Shown here piece after piece: positions 17,709 through 26,334 of a DNA stretch of 64,000 nucleotides. The stretch is from NCBI GenBank assembly GCA_019749945.1, contig JAIEPF010000003.1, forward strand, positions 1 through 64,000. Direction: 5' to 3'. The position numbers and the translations under genes are program-made. Position 1 is the stretch's first letter; each line of letters opens with the position of its first letter. Under the pieces are notes generated by a model. It did no database searches, had not been told where the DNA came from, and worked only from the letters and a program-made list of their open reading frames with translations. The DNA comes from Burkholderiales bacterium (GTDB lineage: Bacteria > Pseudomonadota > Gammaproteobacteria > Burkholderiales > SG8-41).

Positions 17709-19118
17709 CTAGATCACCCTTGAATAACGCGCGGTTTCACGTTCTCGCCGCAGGTATTTGTCGAACACCATGCAGATGTTGCGGATCAGCATGCGTCCGC
17801 GCGCGGTCACCGTGATCCACTTCGCATCGAGCTGCACCAGCCCGTCATCCGCCATGCCCTGCAGTTCCAGCAGTTCGCCGGCGAAATAACGGTCAAAGTC
17901 GATGAGATAGGCGATTTCGAAGGACATTTTTGACAGTCGAAACTGGCAGGCCAGCGCCTGGATCACCGCACGGCGCAGCAGGTCGTCGGCCGACAGTTCA
18001 ATGCCCCGCGCCACCGGCAGCTGTCCGCGCTCGATGGCATCGTAATAACCGTCCAGTTCGCGATGATTCTGGCTGTAGGTCGGACCGATGGCGCCGATCG
18101 CCGAAACCCCGAGCCCGAGCAGATCGCAGTCGGCGTGCGTCGAATAGCCCTGAAAATTGCGGTGCAGATGGCCGTTGCGCTGGGCCAGCGCCAATGCATC
18201 GTCCGGCTTGGCAAAATGATCCATGCCGATGTAGAGGTAACCTGCCTCCACCAGGCGCTGCACGGCGAGCCCCAGCAATTTGAGCTTGACCTCCGGCGTC
18301 GGCAGATCGGTGTCGACAATGCGGCGCTGCGGCTTGAACCGCGCCGGCAGGTGCGCATAGTTGTAAATCGCAATCCGGTCCGGGCCCGAGGCAATCACCC
18401 GCCCCAGCGTACGATTGAAGCCGGGGATATTCTGTTTCGGCAATCCATAGATCAGGTCGACATTGATCGACAAAAACCCCGCCGCCCGCGCCGCTTCCAT
18501 CACGGCCAGCGTCTGCGCCTCGCTCTGGATGCGGTTGACCGCGCGCTGCACATCGGCATCAAAATCCTGCACACCGAGGCTGACCCGGTTGAACCCCATG
18601 CCGCGCAGCGCATGCATGCCGGAGGCATCGACGCTGCGCGGATCGATCTCGATCGAATATTCGCCGTCGGGCATCAGCGTGAAATGCCGCTGCAGTTGTT
18701 CGCGCAAGGCTGACAACTGCGGCATGGTATAGAAGGTCGGCGTACCGCCGCCCCAGTGCATCTGCTCGACCTGCCGGTCATCGCCGAACAACGGGGCCTG
18801 CAGCTCGATCTCCCGGAACAGGCTGTCGAGATATTTCCTGCCCTTGTTTCTGTCGCGCGTCACCACCTTGTTACAGGCGCAATAAAAACAGATCGTGCTG
18901 CAAAACGGCAGGTGCACATAAATGGACAGTGCGCGGCGGATGCCGCCGATGTTGCGGCGCTTCAGCCAGGAATGGTAGGTTTCCGGACCAAAAGCATCGA
19001 CAAAACGGTCCGCCGTCGGGTACGAGGTATAACGCGGCCCGTTGCGATCCATGCGCCGGATCAGCTCGAGATCAATCTCCAGCGGCAGGCCATCGGCAAG
19101 CGGCGCAGCGGCGTTCAT
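17709..19118 (-). CDS. hemN: Oxygen-independent coproporphyrinogen III oxidase
   Basis: A 469-residue radical-SAM enzyme that decarboxylates coproporphyrinogen III to protoporphyrinogen IX without oxygen. The [4Fe-4S] ligands are C73-x3-C77-x2-C80 with an extra C82, as in E. coli HemN. The N-terminal G-P-R-Y-T-S-Y-P-T and the G-G-G-T-P-T SAM motif are also present. The frame extends 46 codons further upstream, but ATG 19118 gives the standard N-terminus. It is divergent from fnr, with an FNR-type palindrome 62.5 bp upstream of the start codon, which fits anaerobic induction to supply haem for the cbb3 oxidase. Confidence 0.95.
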   Translation of the reverse strand: MNAAAPLADGLPLEIDLELIRRMDRNGPRYTSYPTADRFVDAFGPETYHSWLKRRNIGGIRRALSIYVHLPFCSTICFYCACNKVVTRDRNKGRKYLDSLFREIELQAPLFGDDRQVEQMHWGGGTPTFYTMPQLSALREQLQRHFTLMPDGEYSIEIDPRSVDASGMHALRGMGFNRVSLGVQDFDADVQRAVNRIQSEAQTLAVMEAARAAGFLSINVDLIYGLPKQNIPGFNRTLGRVIASGPDRIAIYNYAHLPARFKPQRRIVDTDLPTPEVKLKLLGLAVQRLVEAGYLYIGMDHFAKPDDALALAQRNGHLHRNFQGYSTHADCDLLGLGVSAIGAIGPTYSQNHRELDGYYDAIERGQLPVARGIELSADDLLRRAVIQALACQFRLSKMSFEIAYLIDFDRYFAGELLELQGMADDGLVQLDAKWITVTARGRMLIRNICMVFDKYLRRERETARYSRVI

Positions 19119-19173
19119 TTTGGCGTTTGACCGGACATGAACTGCATTCTGGCGAATAAGCAGACAAGGCAAT

Positions 19174-19187
19174 TTGACGCAGATCAA
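19174..19187. promoter_or_regulatory. FNR-type box between hemN and fnr
   Basis: TTGACGCAGATCAA, one mismatch to TTGAT-N4-ATCAA. The centre is 62.5 bp from the hemN ATG and 69.5 bp from the preferred fnr ATG (19250), close to the spacing seen at the other boxes in this window. Confidence 0.8.
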
Positions 19188-19249
19188 AACGGGCGTAAGA
19201 TGGGATGAAACACAAGGCCACCAAGGGCCGCCAAGCCAATCCACCCTGC

Positions 19250-19993
19250 ATGGCAACTTCCCTGCACGTCGTTGAAATCGATAAACTCAAAACAGCCTGC
19301 TCCTCCTGCAGCCTGCATGAGTTGTGCCTGCCGGCCGGGCTGACCCCGGACGAAATAAAATCGGTTGATCAGCTCGTCAACCGCCGCCGGCAGGTCAAGC
19401 GCGGCGAGCACCTTTACCGGTCCGGCACCCCGCTGCAGGCGCTCTACGCCATTCGCACGGGTTTCATGAAAAGCTGCGTGCTGCATGAGGACGGCCGTGA
19501 GCAGGTCGCGGGTTTTCACATGATGGGCGAGCTGATGGGCATGGACGCCATCGGCACCAATCAGCACCTGTGCGACGCCGTGGCGCTCGAAGACAGTGAT
19601 GTCTGCGAAATACCGCTCGACGACCTGGAATCGATGTCGCGCCAAATCCCTTCGCTGCAGCAGCATTTCCATCGCGTGATGAGCCGGGAAATCGCCCGTG
19701 ACTACGGCGTGATGCTGCTGCTCGGCAGCATGCGCGCCGAGGAACGGCTGGCCGCGTTCCTGCTCAACCTGTCGCAGCGTTTCGCGGCGCGGGGTTATTC
19801 ATCCACCGAATTCCACCTGCGCATGACCCGCGAGGAAATCGGCAGCTACCTCGGCCTCAAGCTGGAGACCGTGAGCCGCGCGTTATCCCACTTTCATGCC
19901 CAGGAAGTGATCGCCGTGCAGAACAAACATCTGCGCATCCTCAAGATCGACAGTCTCCGCGAACTGGTCGGCCAGCACAACTGCCGGGCCTGA
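19250..19993 (+). CDS. fnr: Fnr/Anr-type oxygen-sensing transcription regulator
   Basis: A 247-residue Crp/Fnr-family regulator that holds an oxygen-labile [4Fe-4S] cluster. Cluster ligands are C17, C20, C26 and C119 (in D-V-C-E-I-P), matching the four of E. coli FNR. A cNMP-like beta-barrel follows, then a helix-turn-helix with the E-T-V-S-R recognition helix that reads TTGAT half-sites. An ATG 15 codons upstream (19205) is also possible. I prefer 19250 because it gives the usual short N-terminus and places the FNR box at the standard distance. It is likely autoregulated and is the probable master of the surrounding block. Confidence 0.93.
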   Translation: MATSLHVVEIDKLKTACSSCSLHELCLPAGLTPDEIKSVDQLVNRRRQVKRGEHLYRSGTPLQALYAIRTGFMKSCVLHEDGREQVAGFHMMGELMGMDAIGTNQHLCDAVALEDSDVCEIPLDDLESMSRQIPSLQQHFHRVMSREIARDYGVMLLLGSMRAEERLAAFLLNLSQRFAARGYSSTEFHLRMTREEIGSYLGLKLETVSRALSHFHAQEVIAVQNKHLRILKIDSLRELVGQHNCRA

Positions 19994-20007
19994 AACGCCA
20001 CAAACGC

Positions 20008-20247
20008 TCAGCCCTGCTGATTGACGTCAGTCGCGCTGCGTTGCAGGAAGCAGGTGAATGCGCTGGAGGCCGCTGCAATCATCCAGAACAGGAAAAATCC
20101 GACCGAATAGACCGCGGTCGGGGACCAGTGCACGGGTTCACCGAGCAGGTAGAGTTCCTGCGGGTCGATCAGCGTGAAAAACACCGCCTCCGCCGCGCCG
20201 CCGACAAGAAAGGACGGCCACAGTATCCACATCAGGCGTTTGCCCAT
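20008..20247 (-). CDS. Small two-helix membrane protein at the end of the cco operon
   Basis: A 79-residue protein with two hydrophobic helices (about 7-26 and 46-67) and a short polar loop containing D-P-Q-E-L. It starts 17 bases after the DUF3149 gene and is convergent with fnr. I recognise no named family. Its place as the last gene of the ccoNOQPG-fixH operon suggests an accessory role in oxidase assembly or stability, which is inference only. Confidence 0.6.
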   Translation of the reverse strand: MGKRLMWILWPSFLVGGAAEAVFFTLIDPQELYLLGEPVHWSPTAVYSVGFFLFWMIAAASSAFTCFLQRSATDVNQQG

Positions 20248-20264
20248 GGCTGCACTACCCGGGC

Positions 20265-20408
20265 TCAGCCCCGGGACTCCCGGTTTTCGTCTTCGGCCAT
20301 TTTCCTGCGCAAGAACAAATACAGGTAAATGCCGATCGCGATCACGATCAGGATGCTGAGCAGGCTCATCAGCCCGACGTCCGAACCAAACAAGAGTTTC
20401 CAGGCCAT
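20265..20408 (-). CDS. DUF3149-like small membrane protein
   Basis: A 47-residue single-helix protein. The N-terminus M-A-W-K-L-L-F-G-S-D-x-G-L-M-S-L is the hallmark of DUF3149, followed by one transmembrane helix (about 13-33) and a charged tail with R-R-K-M-A-E. GAGG lies just upstream of the ATG at 20408. It sits between fixH and the small two-helix protein in the same operon. Its function is unknown; the context suggests a partner of cbb3 oxidase maturation. Confidence 0.7.
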   Translation of the reverse strand: MAWKLLFGSDVGLMSLLSILIVIAIGIYLYLFLRRKMAEDENRESRG

Positions 20409-20417
20409 GCCGTCCTC

Positions 20418-20936
20418 CTATTGCGGTTGTTCCGGTAGCAGCGTGAAAGCGGTTTGCGCGGGCAGCGTCATCGTGCCGCTCAGCCGCCAGCTGGATTGCA
20501 GATCTTCCAGCAGCAGCACCCAGCGACCGGCGCTGAGCACCGGCACAACACCTTCATACAAACCTGGGCTGCGCTGCCGCAGCAGGACCAGACCGTCGCG
20601 GCCGGCGCGTGTCGGATGCGTGATGTGCAACTGCAGTGTTTGCGGCAACTCGGCCGCGGCGGTCGTCACCAGCCGCACCGAAATGCCGTTTCCCGCAAGC
20701 TGCAATACGGCCTCGGCGCGATACCCGCGCTGTGCCGCCAGTGCGCCGCGCTTGAGCGTCTGATTGATCGCTAGCCCCTGCCTGTAATAATCGTCAACCA
20801 CCAGGCCGTCACTGCTCGCCACCGCGATCCAGATGGTCGCGATACCGGCAACAATCACCGTCACCGGCCCCGCCATCAGCAGCCAGGGCCAGGGTTCGCG
20901 ATACCAGGGCGGCACGGGTTCTCGGGTCATTTCCAT
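20418..20936 (-). CDS. fixH: FixH/CcoH family cbb3 oxidase assembly protein
   Basis: A 172-residue protein with one N-terminal helix (about 16-38) and a periplasmic beta-rich domain. D-D-Y-Y-R-Q-G-L-A-I-N after the helix is typical of FixH. The family helps copper insertion and maturation of cbb3 oxidase together with FixG and FixI. The frame is open far upstream inside ccoG, but ATG 20936 has GAGG eight bases upstream and starts ten bases after the ccoG stop, so it is chosen. It is part of the cco operon. Confidence 0.88.
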   Translation of the reverse strand: MEMTREPVPPWYREPWPWLLMAGPVTVIVAGIATIWIAVASSDGLVVDDYYRQGLAINQTLKRGALAAQRGYRAEAVLQLAGNGISVRLVTTAAAELPQTLQLHITHPTRAGRDGLVLLRQRSPGLYEGVVPVLSAGRWVLLLEDLQSSWRLSGTMTLPAQTAFTLLPEQPQ

Positions 20937-20946
20937 CGCGGCATCC

Positions 20947-22371
20947 TCAGCGGACAAAAAATCGGGACTTCTCATGCGCCTGCACTTCGGGCCGGTCGAT
21001 GTCACTGATATGAAACTGGATGACATGCGAGCCGGCGGCAAGCCCCGCCGGATCAACCCGCACCGACACCGGGAAGGCCCGGGTGGTCGCCGGCGGCACG
21101 GCCAGCGGCTGCGCTGTGACGACGCGAAGCCCCGGCAGCCCCTCGACAGTGACCAGATAACGATGCGCGATTTCATCGGCATTGATGAACTGCAGGCGGT
21201 AGACATTCTCGATCTGCCCGCCCGGCGCATCGCGCATCAGCGCACCGCGGTCGCGCAGCACATCCACTTTCAGCGGGCTGCGCAACAGCAGGCCGCCGAA
21301 AAAGGCGATGACGACGATGCCGAGCAGCGCGCTGTAGACCAGCACCCGCGGCCGCAGCACGTGGCGCCGGATTTCGGCGTCGCGGTACTTGCCCGACACC
21401 GCGTTTTCTGTGGAATAACGGATCAGCCCGCGCGGGTAACCCATCCTGGCCATGACCTGGTTGCAGCCGTCGATGCAGGCGGCGCAGCCGATGCACTCGT
21501 ACTGCAGCCCCCTGCGGATGTCGATGCCGGTCGGGCAGACCTGGACGCAGATGTTGCAGTCCACGCAATCGCCCAGCCCCAGAGTCTTCGGGTCAGCGGA
21601 CTTGCCGCGGGAGCCGCGCGGCTCGCCGCGCTGCGCGTCATAGGTGATGACCAGGGTATCCGGATCGAACATCACGCTCTGGAAACGGGCGTAGGGACAC
21701 ATGTATTTGCACACCTGCTCGCGCATCCAGCCGGCGTTGCCGTAGGTGGCAAAAGCGTAGAACAGGATCCAGAACATCTCCCAGGGACCCAGCGTCCAGG
21801 TCGCCACCTCGCCGGCCAGCAGCTTGATTGGCGTGAAATAACCGACAAAGGTGAAACCGGTCCATAAGGCCAGCGCGATCCAGACGCCGTGTTTCAGGCT
21901 CTTCAGCCCCAGCTTGCGCGCATCGAGCGGCGACTGGTCGAGGCGCATGCGCCGGACCCGGTCGCCTTCGATACGGCGTTCGATCCACATGAACATTTCG
22001 GTGTACACCGTCTGCGGACAGGCGTAACCGCACCACAGCCGGCCGGCGATGGTGGTGAACAGGAACAGCGAATACGCCGAGATGATCAGCAGCGCGGTCA
22101 GGAAAATGAAATCCTGCGGCCACAACACCAGCCCGAAAATGTAGAACTTGCGGGAAACGAGGTCGAACAACACGGCCTGGCGGTCATTCCAGGTGAGCCA
22201 GGGCACGCCGTAGAACACCAGTTGCGTGGCGACCACCAGCGCCACGCGCCAGCGCGCGAACCAGCCGCTGACGGCGCGCGGATAAATCCTCTGGCGAACC
22301 TCGTAGAGCGAGGTTTCGACTTCGTCTGCCGCCGTCGGCACCGCAAGGGATGAGTCCGGCAACGGGGACAC
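20947..22371 (-). CDS. ccoG: Cytochrome c oxidase accessory protein CcoG (FixG/RdxA)
   Basis: A 474-residue membrane iron-sulfur protein needed for cbb3 biogenesis, with a proposed role in Cu(II) reduction. About five helices, a conserved W-C-G-Y-A-C-P-Q motif, then two 4Fe-4S ferredoxin motifs (C-V-D-C-N-I-C-V-Q-V-C-P and C-I-G-C-A-A-C-I-D-G-C), another helix and a periplasmic C-terminal Ig-like domain. The start is GTG 22371, overlapping the ccoP stop by one base. Confidence 0.95.
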   Translation of the reverse strand: MSPLPDSSLAVPTAADEVETSLYEVRQRIYPRAVSGWFARWRVALVVATQLVFYGVPWLTWNDRQAVLFDLVSRKFYIFGLVLWPQDFIFLTALLIISAYSLFLFTTIAGRLWCGYACPQTVYTEMFMWIERRIEGDRVRRMRLDQSPLDARKLGLKSLKHGVWIALALWTGFTFVGYFTPIKLLAGEVATWTLGPWEMFWILFYAFATYGNAGWMREQVCKYMCPYARFQSVMFDPDTLVITYDAQRGEPRGSRGKSADPKTLGLGDCVDCNICVQVCPTGIDIRRGLQYECIGCAACIDGCNQVMARMGYPRGLIRYSTENAVSGKYRDAEIRRHVLRPRVLVYSALLGIVVIAFFGGLLLRSPLKVDVLRDRGALMRDAPGGQIENVYRLQFINADEIAHRYLVTVEGLPGLRVVTAQPLAVPPATTRAFPVSVRVDPAGLAAGSHVIQFHISDIDRPEVQAHEKSRFFVR

Positions 22372-23282
22372 TAGGGTTTGCCCTGCCCCGAGATGCCCAG
22401 CACATAAGCGGTCAGCAGGTGGATCTTGCCCTCGTCGAGGAAATCCTTGTGCGCCGGCATCTGGTTGATGCGGCCCTTGACGATGGTTTCGGTGATCGCC
22501 GCCTCGGTGCCGCCATGCAGCCAGATGTCATCGCTCAGGTTCGGCGCACCGATCTGCTGGTTGCCCTTGCCGTCGACGCCATGGCAGGCCGCGCAGGTCG
22601 TTGCAAATTTTGCCTTGCCGCGCTGGGCGCGCAGGCCGTCATGGGTGCGCCCGGCGAGTGCCAGTACATGGTGCACCACATCGCGCACGTCTTCGCTGCC
22701 GCCGAGCGCCGCGCCCAGCGGCGGCATTACGCCGTTGCGGCCATTGAGGATGGTGCTGCGGATCGCCTCTGTCGTGCCGCCATACAGCCAGTCGCCGTCA
22801 CGCAGGCTGGGATAACCGCGCGAGCCGCCGGCATCCGAGCCGTGGCACTGCGCGCAGTAATTGAGGAACAGGCGCTGGCCGATTTCGCGCGCCTCGGGAT
22901 TGGCGGCCACTGCAACGGCGTCCTGTTTGAGAAAACGGTTGATGACCGGACCATAGACCGCGGCCGCCTGCTGCTGCTCATCCTTGTACTGCCCCTGCGA
23001 ACTCCAGCCGAGATAACCGGCATAGGAACCCAGCCCGGGATACAGGATCAGGTAGGCCAGGGAAAACACGATGGTGATGTAAAACAGCCACATCCACCAC
23101 CGCGGCAGCGGATTGTTCAACTCCTGCAGATCGTCCCAGCTGTGCCCGGTCGTCTCCACCTGCTCGCCCTGCGCCAGCTTCCGGGTCGACAGCGCCTTCA
23201 GCAATACGGCGCAGGCGAGCAGGCTCGCCACGGTGATGATGGCGATGTAAAAACTCCAGCCGTCGTGCACAAAATCGCTCAT
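22371..23282 (-). CDS. ccoP: cbb3 oxidase diheme cytochrome c subunit CcoP
   Basis: A 303-residue subunit that passes electrons to CcoN. Two N-terminal helices with the conserved L-x-E-L-N-N-P-L-P-R-W-W segment between them, then two cytochrome c domains with haem motifs C-A-Q-C-H and C-A-A-C-H and downstream Met ligands (V-M-P-P and Q-M-P-A). Its ATG overlaps the ccoQ stop as ATGA. Confidence 0.97.
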   Translation of the reverse strand: MSDFVHDGWSFYIAIITVASLLACAVLLKALSTRKLAQGEQVETTGHSWDDLQELNNPLPRWWMWLFYITIVFSLAYLILYPGLGSYAGYLGWSSQGQYKDEQQQAAAVYGPVINRFLKQDAVAVAANPEAREIGQRLFLNYCAQCHGSDAGGSRGYPSLRDGDWLYGGTTEAIRSTILNGRNGVMPPLGAALGGSEDVRDVVHHVLALAGRTHDGLRAQRGKAKFATTCAACHGVDGKGNQQIGAPNLSDDIWLHGGTEAAITETIVKGRINQMPAHKDFLDEGKIHLLTAYVLGISGQGKP

Positions 23283-23458
23283 GGCTGCAGCCTCCGCTCG
23301 CGCGCCAGCGGCTGTTCAGCCAGGTCATCGTCGAGCGGCAACCGGGCCGCGGCCTCGAAATCGGCGCGGCGGCCCTTGCCCCAGGCCCACAGCACGATGC
23401 CGATGAACACCACAAACAGCACGGCGGTTATTACGGAACGCATCAGATTGACATCCAT
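23279..23458 (-). CDS. ccoQ: cbb3 oxidase small subunit CcoQ
   Basis: A 59-residue protein with one helix (about 8-26, ending in V-L-W-A-W) and a charged cytoplasmic tail rich in Arg, Glu and Asp. CcoQ stabilises the oxidase complex. It lies between ccoO and ccoP, three bases after ccoO, with a 4-base overlap into ccoP. Length and position are typical. Confidence 0.9.
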   Translation of the reverse strand: MDVNLMRSVITAVLFVVFIGIVLWAWGKGRRADFEAAARLPLDDDLAEQPLARERRLQP

Positions 23459-23461
23459 GGT

Positions 23462-24079
23462 TTACCTCACATTGCGCAAAACGGTGCCGAGGTTCTGCAG
23501 ATAGGCGATCAGTGCGTCCATTTCGGTCCTGCCCTTGACGCTGTCTGCGGCCTTTGCAATGTCCTCGTCGGTATACGGCACGCCGAGCGTGCGCAGCGCG
23601 CGCATCTTTGCCGGCAGCACCGCGGCATCGACCGGGGCCTCAAGCAGCCATTTGTAGGCCGGCATGTTGGATTCCGGCACCAGGTCGCGCGGATTGATCA
23701 GGTGCACGCGGTGCCAGTCGTCGGAGTAGCGGCCGCCGACGCGCGCCAGGTCGGGGCCGGTGCGTTTGCTGCCCCAGAGGAAGGGGTGGTCGTAGACGAA
23801 TTCACCGGCCACCGAGTAATGGCCGTAACGCTCGGTCTCGGCGCGGAACGGCCGGATCATCTGCGAATGGCAGTTGTTGCAGCCCTCGCGGATATAGATG
23901 TCACGTCCCGACAGCTGCAGCGCGGTATAGGGTTGCAACCCGCTGACCGCCTGCGTGGTGGATTTCTGGAAAAACAGCGGCACGATCTCGACCAGTCCGC
24001 CGACGCTGATCGCGGCGATCACCAGCACCATCAGCAGGCCGATGTTTTTCTCGATGATCGCGTGGCCTGAATTCCCCAT
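23462..24079 (-). CDS. ccoO: cbb3 oxidase monoheme cytochrome c subunit CcoO
   Basis: A 205-residue membrane-anchored cytochrome c. One N-terminal helix, then [13 protein letters not shown] as the haem-binding site and P-E-S-N-M-P-A-Y with the axial Met. It carries electrons between CcoP and CcoN. ATG 24079 is chosen over an upstream TTG because GGAG is seven bases before it. An AT-rich boundary element separates it from ccoN. Confidence 0.97.
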   Translation of the reverse strand: MGNSGHAIIEKNIGLLMVLVIAAISVGGLVEIVPLFFQKSTTQAVSGLQPYTALQLSGRDIYIREGCNNCHSQMIRPFRAETERYGHYSVAGEFVYDHPFLWGSKRTGPDLARVGGRYSDDWHRVHLINPRDLVPESNMPAYKWLLEAPVDAAVLPAKMRALRTLGVPYTDEDIAKAADSVKGRTEMDALIAYLQNLGTVLRNVR

Positions 24080-24091
24080 GTTCAACTCCGG

Positions 24092-24121
24092 ATAATAAAT
24101 ATGTTTAAAATCAATAACTTA
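24092..24121 (-). repeat. AT-rich boundary element inside the cco operon
   Basis: It fills the gap between ccoN and ccoO. On the + strand 24109-24121 reads AATCAATAACTTA, a perfect IHF-consensus match, flanked by an A/T tract. In transcript sense it reads TAAGTTATTGATT, with the same orientation as most other copies. Confidence 0.65.
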
Positions 24122-24123
24122 TG

Positions 24124-25554
24124 TTAAGCCGCCTGCGCTACGGCGACCACCGGCATATCCACTGCCCGCTGTCCGCGCACGGTCTTGAACACGTTCCAGG
24201 CCATGATCAGCATCCCGGAGAAATAGAGCAGGCCGCCCAACAGGCGCACCGCGTAGTACGGATAAGTCGCCTTCACCGACTCGACAAAGGCGTAGGTCAG
24301 CGTGCCGTCGGCATTCACCGCGCGCCACATCAGGCCCTGCATCACGCCGGCGATCCACATCGCCGCGATGTAGAGCACGATGCCGATGGTCGCCACCCAG
24401 AAATGCAGCGTCACCAGTTTCATGCTGTGCATTTCGCTGCGGCCGTACAAACGCGGGATCAGGTAATAAAGGCTGCCGATCGACACCATGCCGACCCAGC
24501 CCAGCGCGCCCGAGTGCACATGGCCGACGGTCCAGTCGGTGTAATGCGACAGCGCGTTGACGGTCTTGATCGCCATCATCGGCCCTTCGAAGGTCGACAT
24601 GCCGTAGAACGACAGCGACACGACGAGGAACTTGAGGATCGGATCGGTGCGCAGTTTGTGCCAGGCGCCCGACAGCGTCATGATGCCGTTGATCATGCCG
24701 CCCCAGGACGGCGCCAGCAGCACCAGTGAAAACAGCATGCCGATGGATTGCGCCCAGTCCGGCAGCGCGGTGTAGTGCAGATGGTGCGGACCCGCCCACA
24801 TATAGGTGAAAATCAGCGCCCAGAAATGCACCACCGACAACCGGTACGAATACACCGGTCGGCCGGCCTGCTTCGGAATGAAGTAATACATCATGCCGAG
24901 AAAACCCGCGGTCAGGAAAAAACCCACCGCGTTGTGGCCGTACCACCACTGCACCATGGCATCCTGCACGCCGGCGTAGGCGGAATACGACTTGGTCAGC
25001 GACACCGGAATGGCGGCGCTGTTGACGATGTGCAGCACCGCGACCGTCAGGATGAAGGCGCCGAAAAACCAGTTGGCGACATAGATGTGCGGGGTTTTGC
25101 GCCTGATGATCGTGCCGAAAAACACCACGGCATAGGCCACCCATACCAGCGTGATCAGGATGTCGATCGGCCATTCGAGTTCCGCATATTCCTTGGAACT
25201 GGTGTAACCCATCGGCAGCGTCACCGCGGCCAGCACGATCACCGCCTGCCAGCCCCAGAAGGTGAAAGCCGCCAGGCGATCACCGAAAAGACGCGCATGG
25301 CAGGTGCGCTGCACCACGTAATACGAGGTCGCAAACAGCGCCGAGCCGCCAAAGGCAAAAACCACGGCATTGGTATGCAGCGGCCGCAGCCGCCCGTAGG
25401 ACAGCCAGGGCGCGAGGTTGAGTTCGGGCCAGATCAGTTGCGCGGCGATGAACAACCCGACCAGCATGCCGACGATGCCCCAGACGACGGTCATGATCGC
25501 GAACTGCCGGACCACGTTGTAGTTATAGGTGGATTGGGTGGATTGCGCCTGCAT
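24124..25554 (-). CDS. ccoN: cbb3-type cytochrome c oxidase catalytic subunit CcoN
   Basis: A 476-residue haem-copper oxidase subunit I with about 12 helices that reduces oxygen to water at high affinity. Haem b and b3/CuB ligands are visible: R-P-L-H-T-N-A-V early, [10 protein letters not shown] in the middle, and [14 protein letters not shown] later. The frame opens 27 codons upstream, but ATG 25554 gives the usual N-terminus. It is the first gene of the operon ccoN-O-Q-P-G-fixH and two small genes. A perfect FNR box is centred 67.5 bp upstream. Confidence 0.97.
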   Translation of the reverse strand: MQAQSTQSTYNYNVVRQFAIMTVVWGIVGMLVGLFIAAQLIWPELNLAPWLSYGRLRPLHTNAVVFAFGGSALFATSYYVVQRTCHARLFGDRLAAFTFWGWQAVIVLAAVTLPMGYTSSKEYAELEWPIDILITLVWVAYAVVFFGTIIRRKTPHIYVANWFFGAFILTVAVLHIVNSAAIPVSLTKSYSAYAGVQDAMVQWWYGHNAVGFFLTAGFLGMMYYFIPKQAGRPVYSYRLSVVHFWALIFTYMWAGPHHLHYTALPDWAQSIGMLFSLVLLAPSWGGMINGIMTLSGAWHKLRTDPILKFLVVSLSFYGMSTFEGPMMAIKTVNALSHYTDWTVGHVHSGALGWVGMVSIGSLYYLIPRLYGRSEMHSMKLVTLHFWVATIGIVLYIAAMWIAGVMQGLMWRAVNADGTLTYAFVESVKATYPYYAVRLLGGLLYFSGMLIMAWNVFKTVRGQRAVDMPVVAVAQAA

Positions 25555-25614
25555 GAATGTCCCCTGCCCGATTGGTGATGCCGTGCAGCATAAACAGCGC
25601 CTGCGACGCGTGTT

Positions 25615-25628
25615 TTGATCTATATCAA
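25615..25628. promoter_or_regulatory. Perfect FNR box between ccoN and a universal stress gene
   Basis: TTGATCTATATCAA matches TTGAT-N4-ATCAA exactly. Its centre (25621.5) is 67.5 bp from both the ccoN and the usp start codons, so one box could serve both divergent promoters. Confidence 0.92.
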
Positions 25629-25688
25629 ACCGCACGCAGCCAGGGGGCGTAGATTTGAATGCGGATCATCCACTCAAGGAGAACAACC

Positions 25689-26132
25689 ATGTTCCGCAAC
25701 ATCCTGGTTCCCACCGACGGCTCCGCGCTATCGCGCAAAGCCGTCAAAAAAGCCGTGGCCCTCGCCAAAAAAACAGGGGCGCGCGTCACCGGGTTTCACG
25801 TCACACCCTCGTACAAGTTCAACGTCTATGCAGATTACATTCCGCCCGACTTCCTCATTCCCAGGCAATACGAGGCCCTGCAGAAAAAAGTCGCGGCGCG
25901 CCATCTGGAGGTGATCCGGAAGGAATGCCGGTCAGCCGGCGTCAAGTGCGCGACCTGGTTTGTCAGCAGTGATTTTCCGGCCGACGACATCATCAAGGCC
26001 GCGCGGAAATACAAGTGCGACCTGATTGCGATGGCCTCGCACGGCCGCCGCGGATTTTCCAAGCTGCTGCTCGGCAGCGAAACGCAGAAAGTGCTCGCCG
26101 GCACCAACGTTGCGGTGCTGGTGCTGCGCTGA
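25689..26132 (+). CDS. Universal stress protein (UspA family)
   Basis: A 147-residue single Usp domain. N-terminal I-L-V-P-T-D-G-S and C-terminal A-S-H-G-R-R-G-F-S-K-L-L-L-G-S-x-T are the nucleotide-binding motifs of the ATP-binding subgroup. AAGGAG lies upstream of ATG 25689. It is divergent from ccoN and shares its FNR box. Usp genes under Fnr/Anr control are common in facultative proteobacteria and are thought to help survival without oxygen. A second Usp gene is at 44384. Confidence 0.92.
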   Translation: MFRNILVPTDGSALSRKAVKKAVALAKKTGARVTGFHVTPSYKFNVYADYIPPDFLIPRQYEALQKKVAARHLEVIRKECRSAGVKCATWFVSSDFPADDIIKAARKYKCDLIAMASHGRRGFSKLLLGSETQKVLAGTNVAVLVLR

Positions 26133-26137
26133 TGATG

Positions 26138-26170
26138 CTCCGCATGCCGGGCAGCGGCCCGCATGCGGAG
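26138..26170. terminator. Strong hairpin between convergent usp and ccoS
   Basis: CTCCGCATG(C)CGGGC pairs with GCCCGCATGCGGAG across a four-base loop (AGCG), giving a 14-bp stem with one bulged C. There is no long T-run on the + side. Its place between two convergent stop codons fits a bidirectional transcription stop. Confidence 0.65.
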
Positions 26171-26175
26171 ACCGG

Positions 26176-26328
26176 CTAAGGCGGATTTTTGTCTTCGTCC
26201 CAAAGAATCCGGTGCGCCGGTCCCTCCAGATCCTCGAACTGCCCGCTGCGCAGCGCCCACCAGAACAGCACGCCGATCACGAATACCAGCACCACGCTCA
26301 GCGGCAGCAGAAGATAGAGGATCTCCAT
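26176..26328 (-). CDS. ccoS: cbb3 oxidase assembly protein CcoS
   Basis: A 50-residue single-helix protein. M-E-I-L-Y-L-L-L-P-L-S-V at the start and F-W-W-A-L-R-S-G-Q-F-E-D-L-E-G-P-A after the helix are diagnostic of CcoS, which is needed for cofactor insertion into cbb3 oxidase. It begins six bases after the stop of the DASS transporter gene and must be read through from that operon; it is not beside ccoI, its usual neighbour. Confidence 0.93.
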   Translation of the reverse strand: MEILYLLLPLSVVLVFVIGVLFWWALRSGQFEDLEGPAHRILWDEDKNPP

Positions 26329-26334
26329 TGCTGT

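Noticed and set aside
19119..19256. N-terminal extension of HemN
   Set aside because: The extra 46 codons lie over the FNR box and the divergent fnr region and do not resemble any HemN N-terminus.
20258..20280. CCCGGG-rich dyad at the end of the DUF3149 gene called as a terminator
   Set aside because: It is inside a tight operon, partly coding, and has no T-run. Simple GC-rich symmetry is the likely cause.
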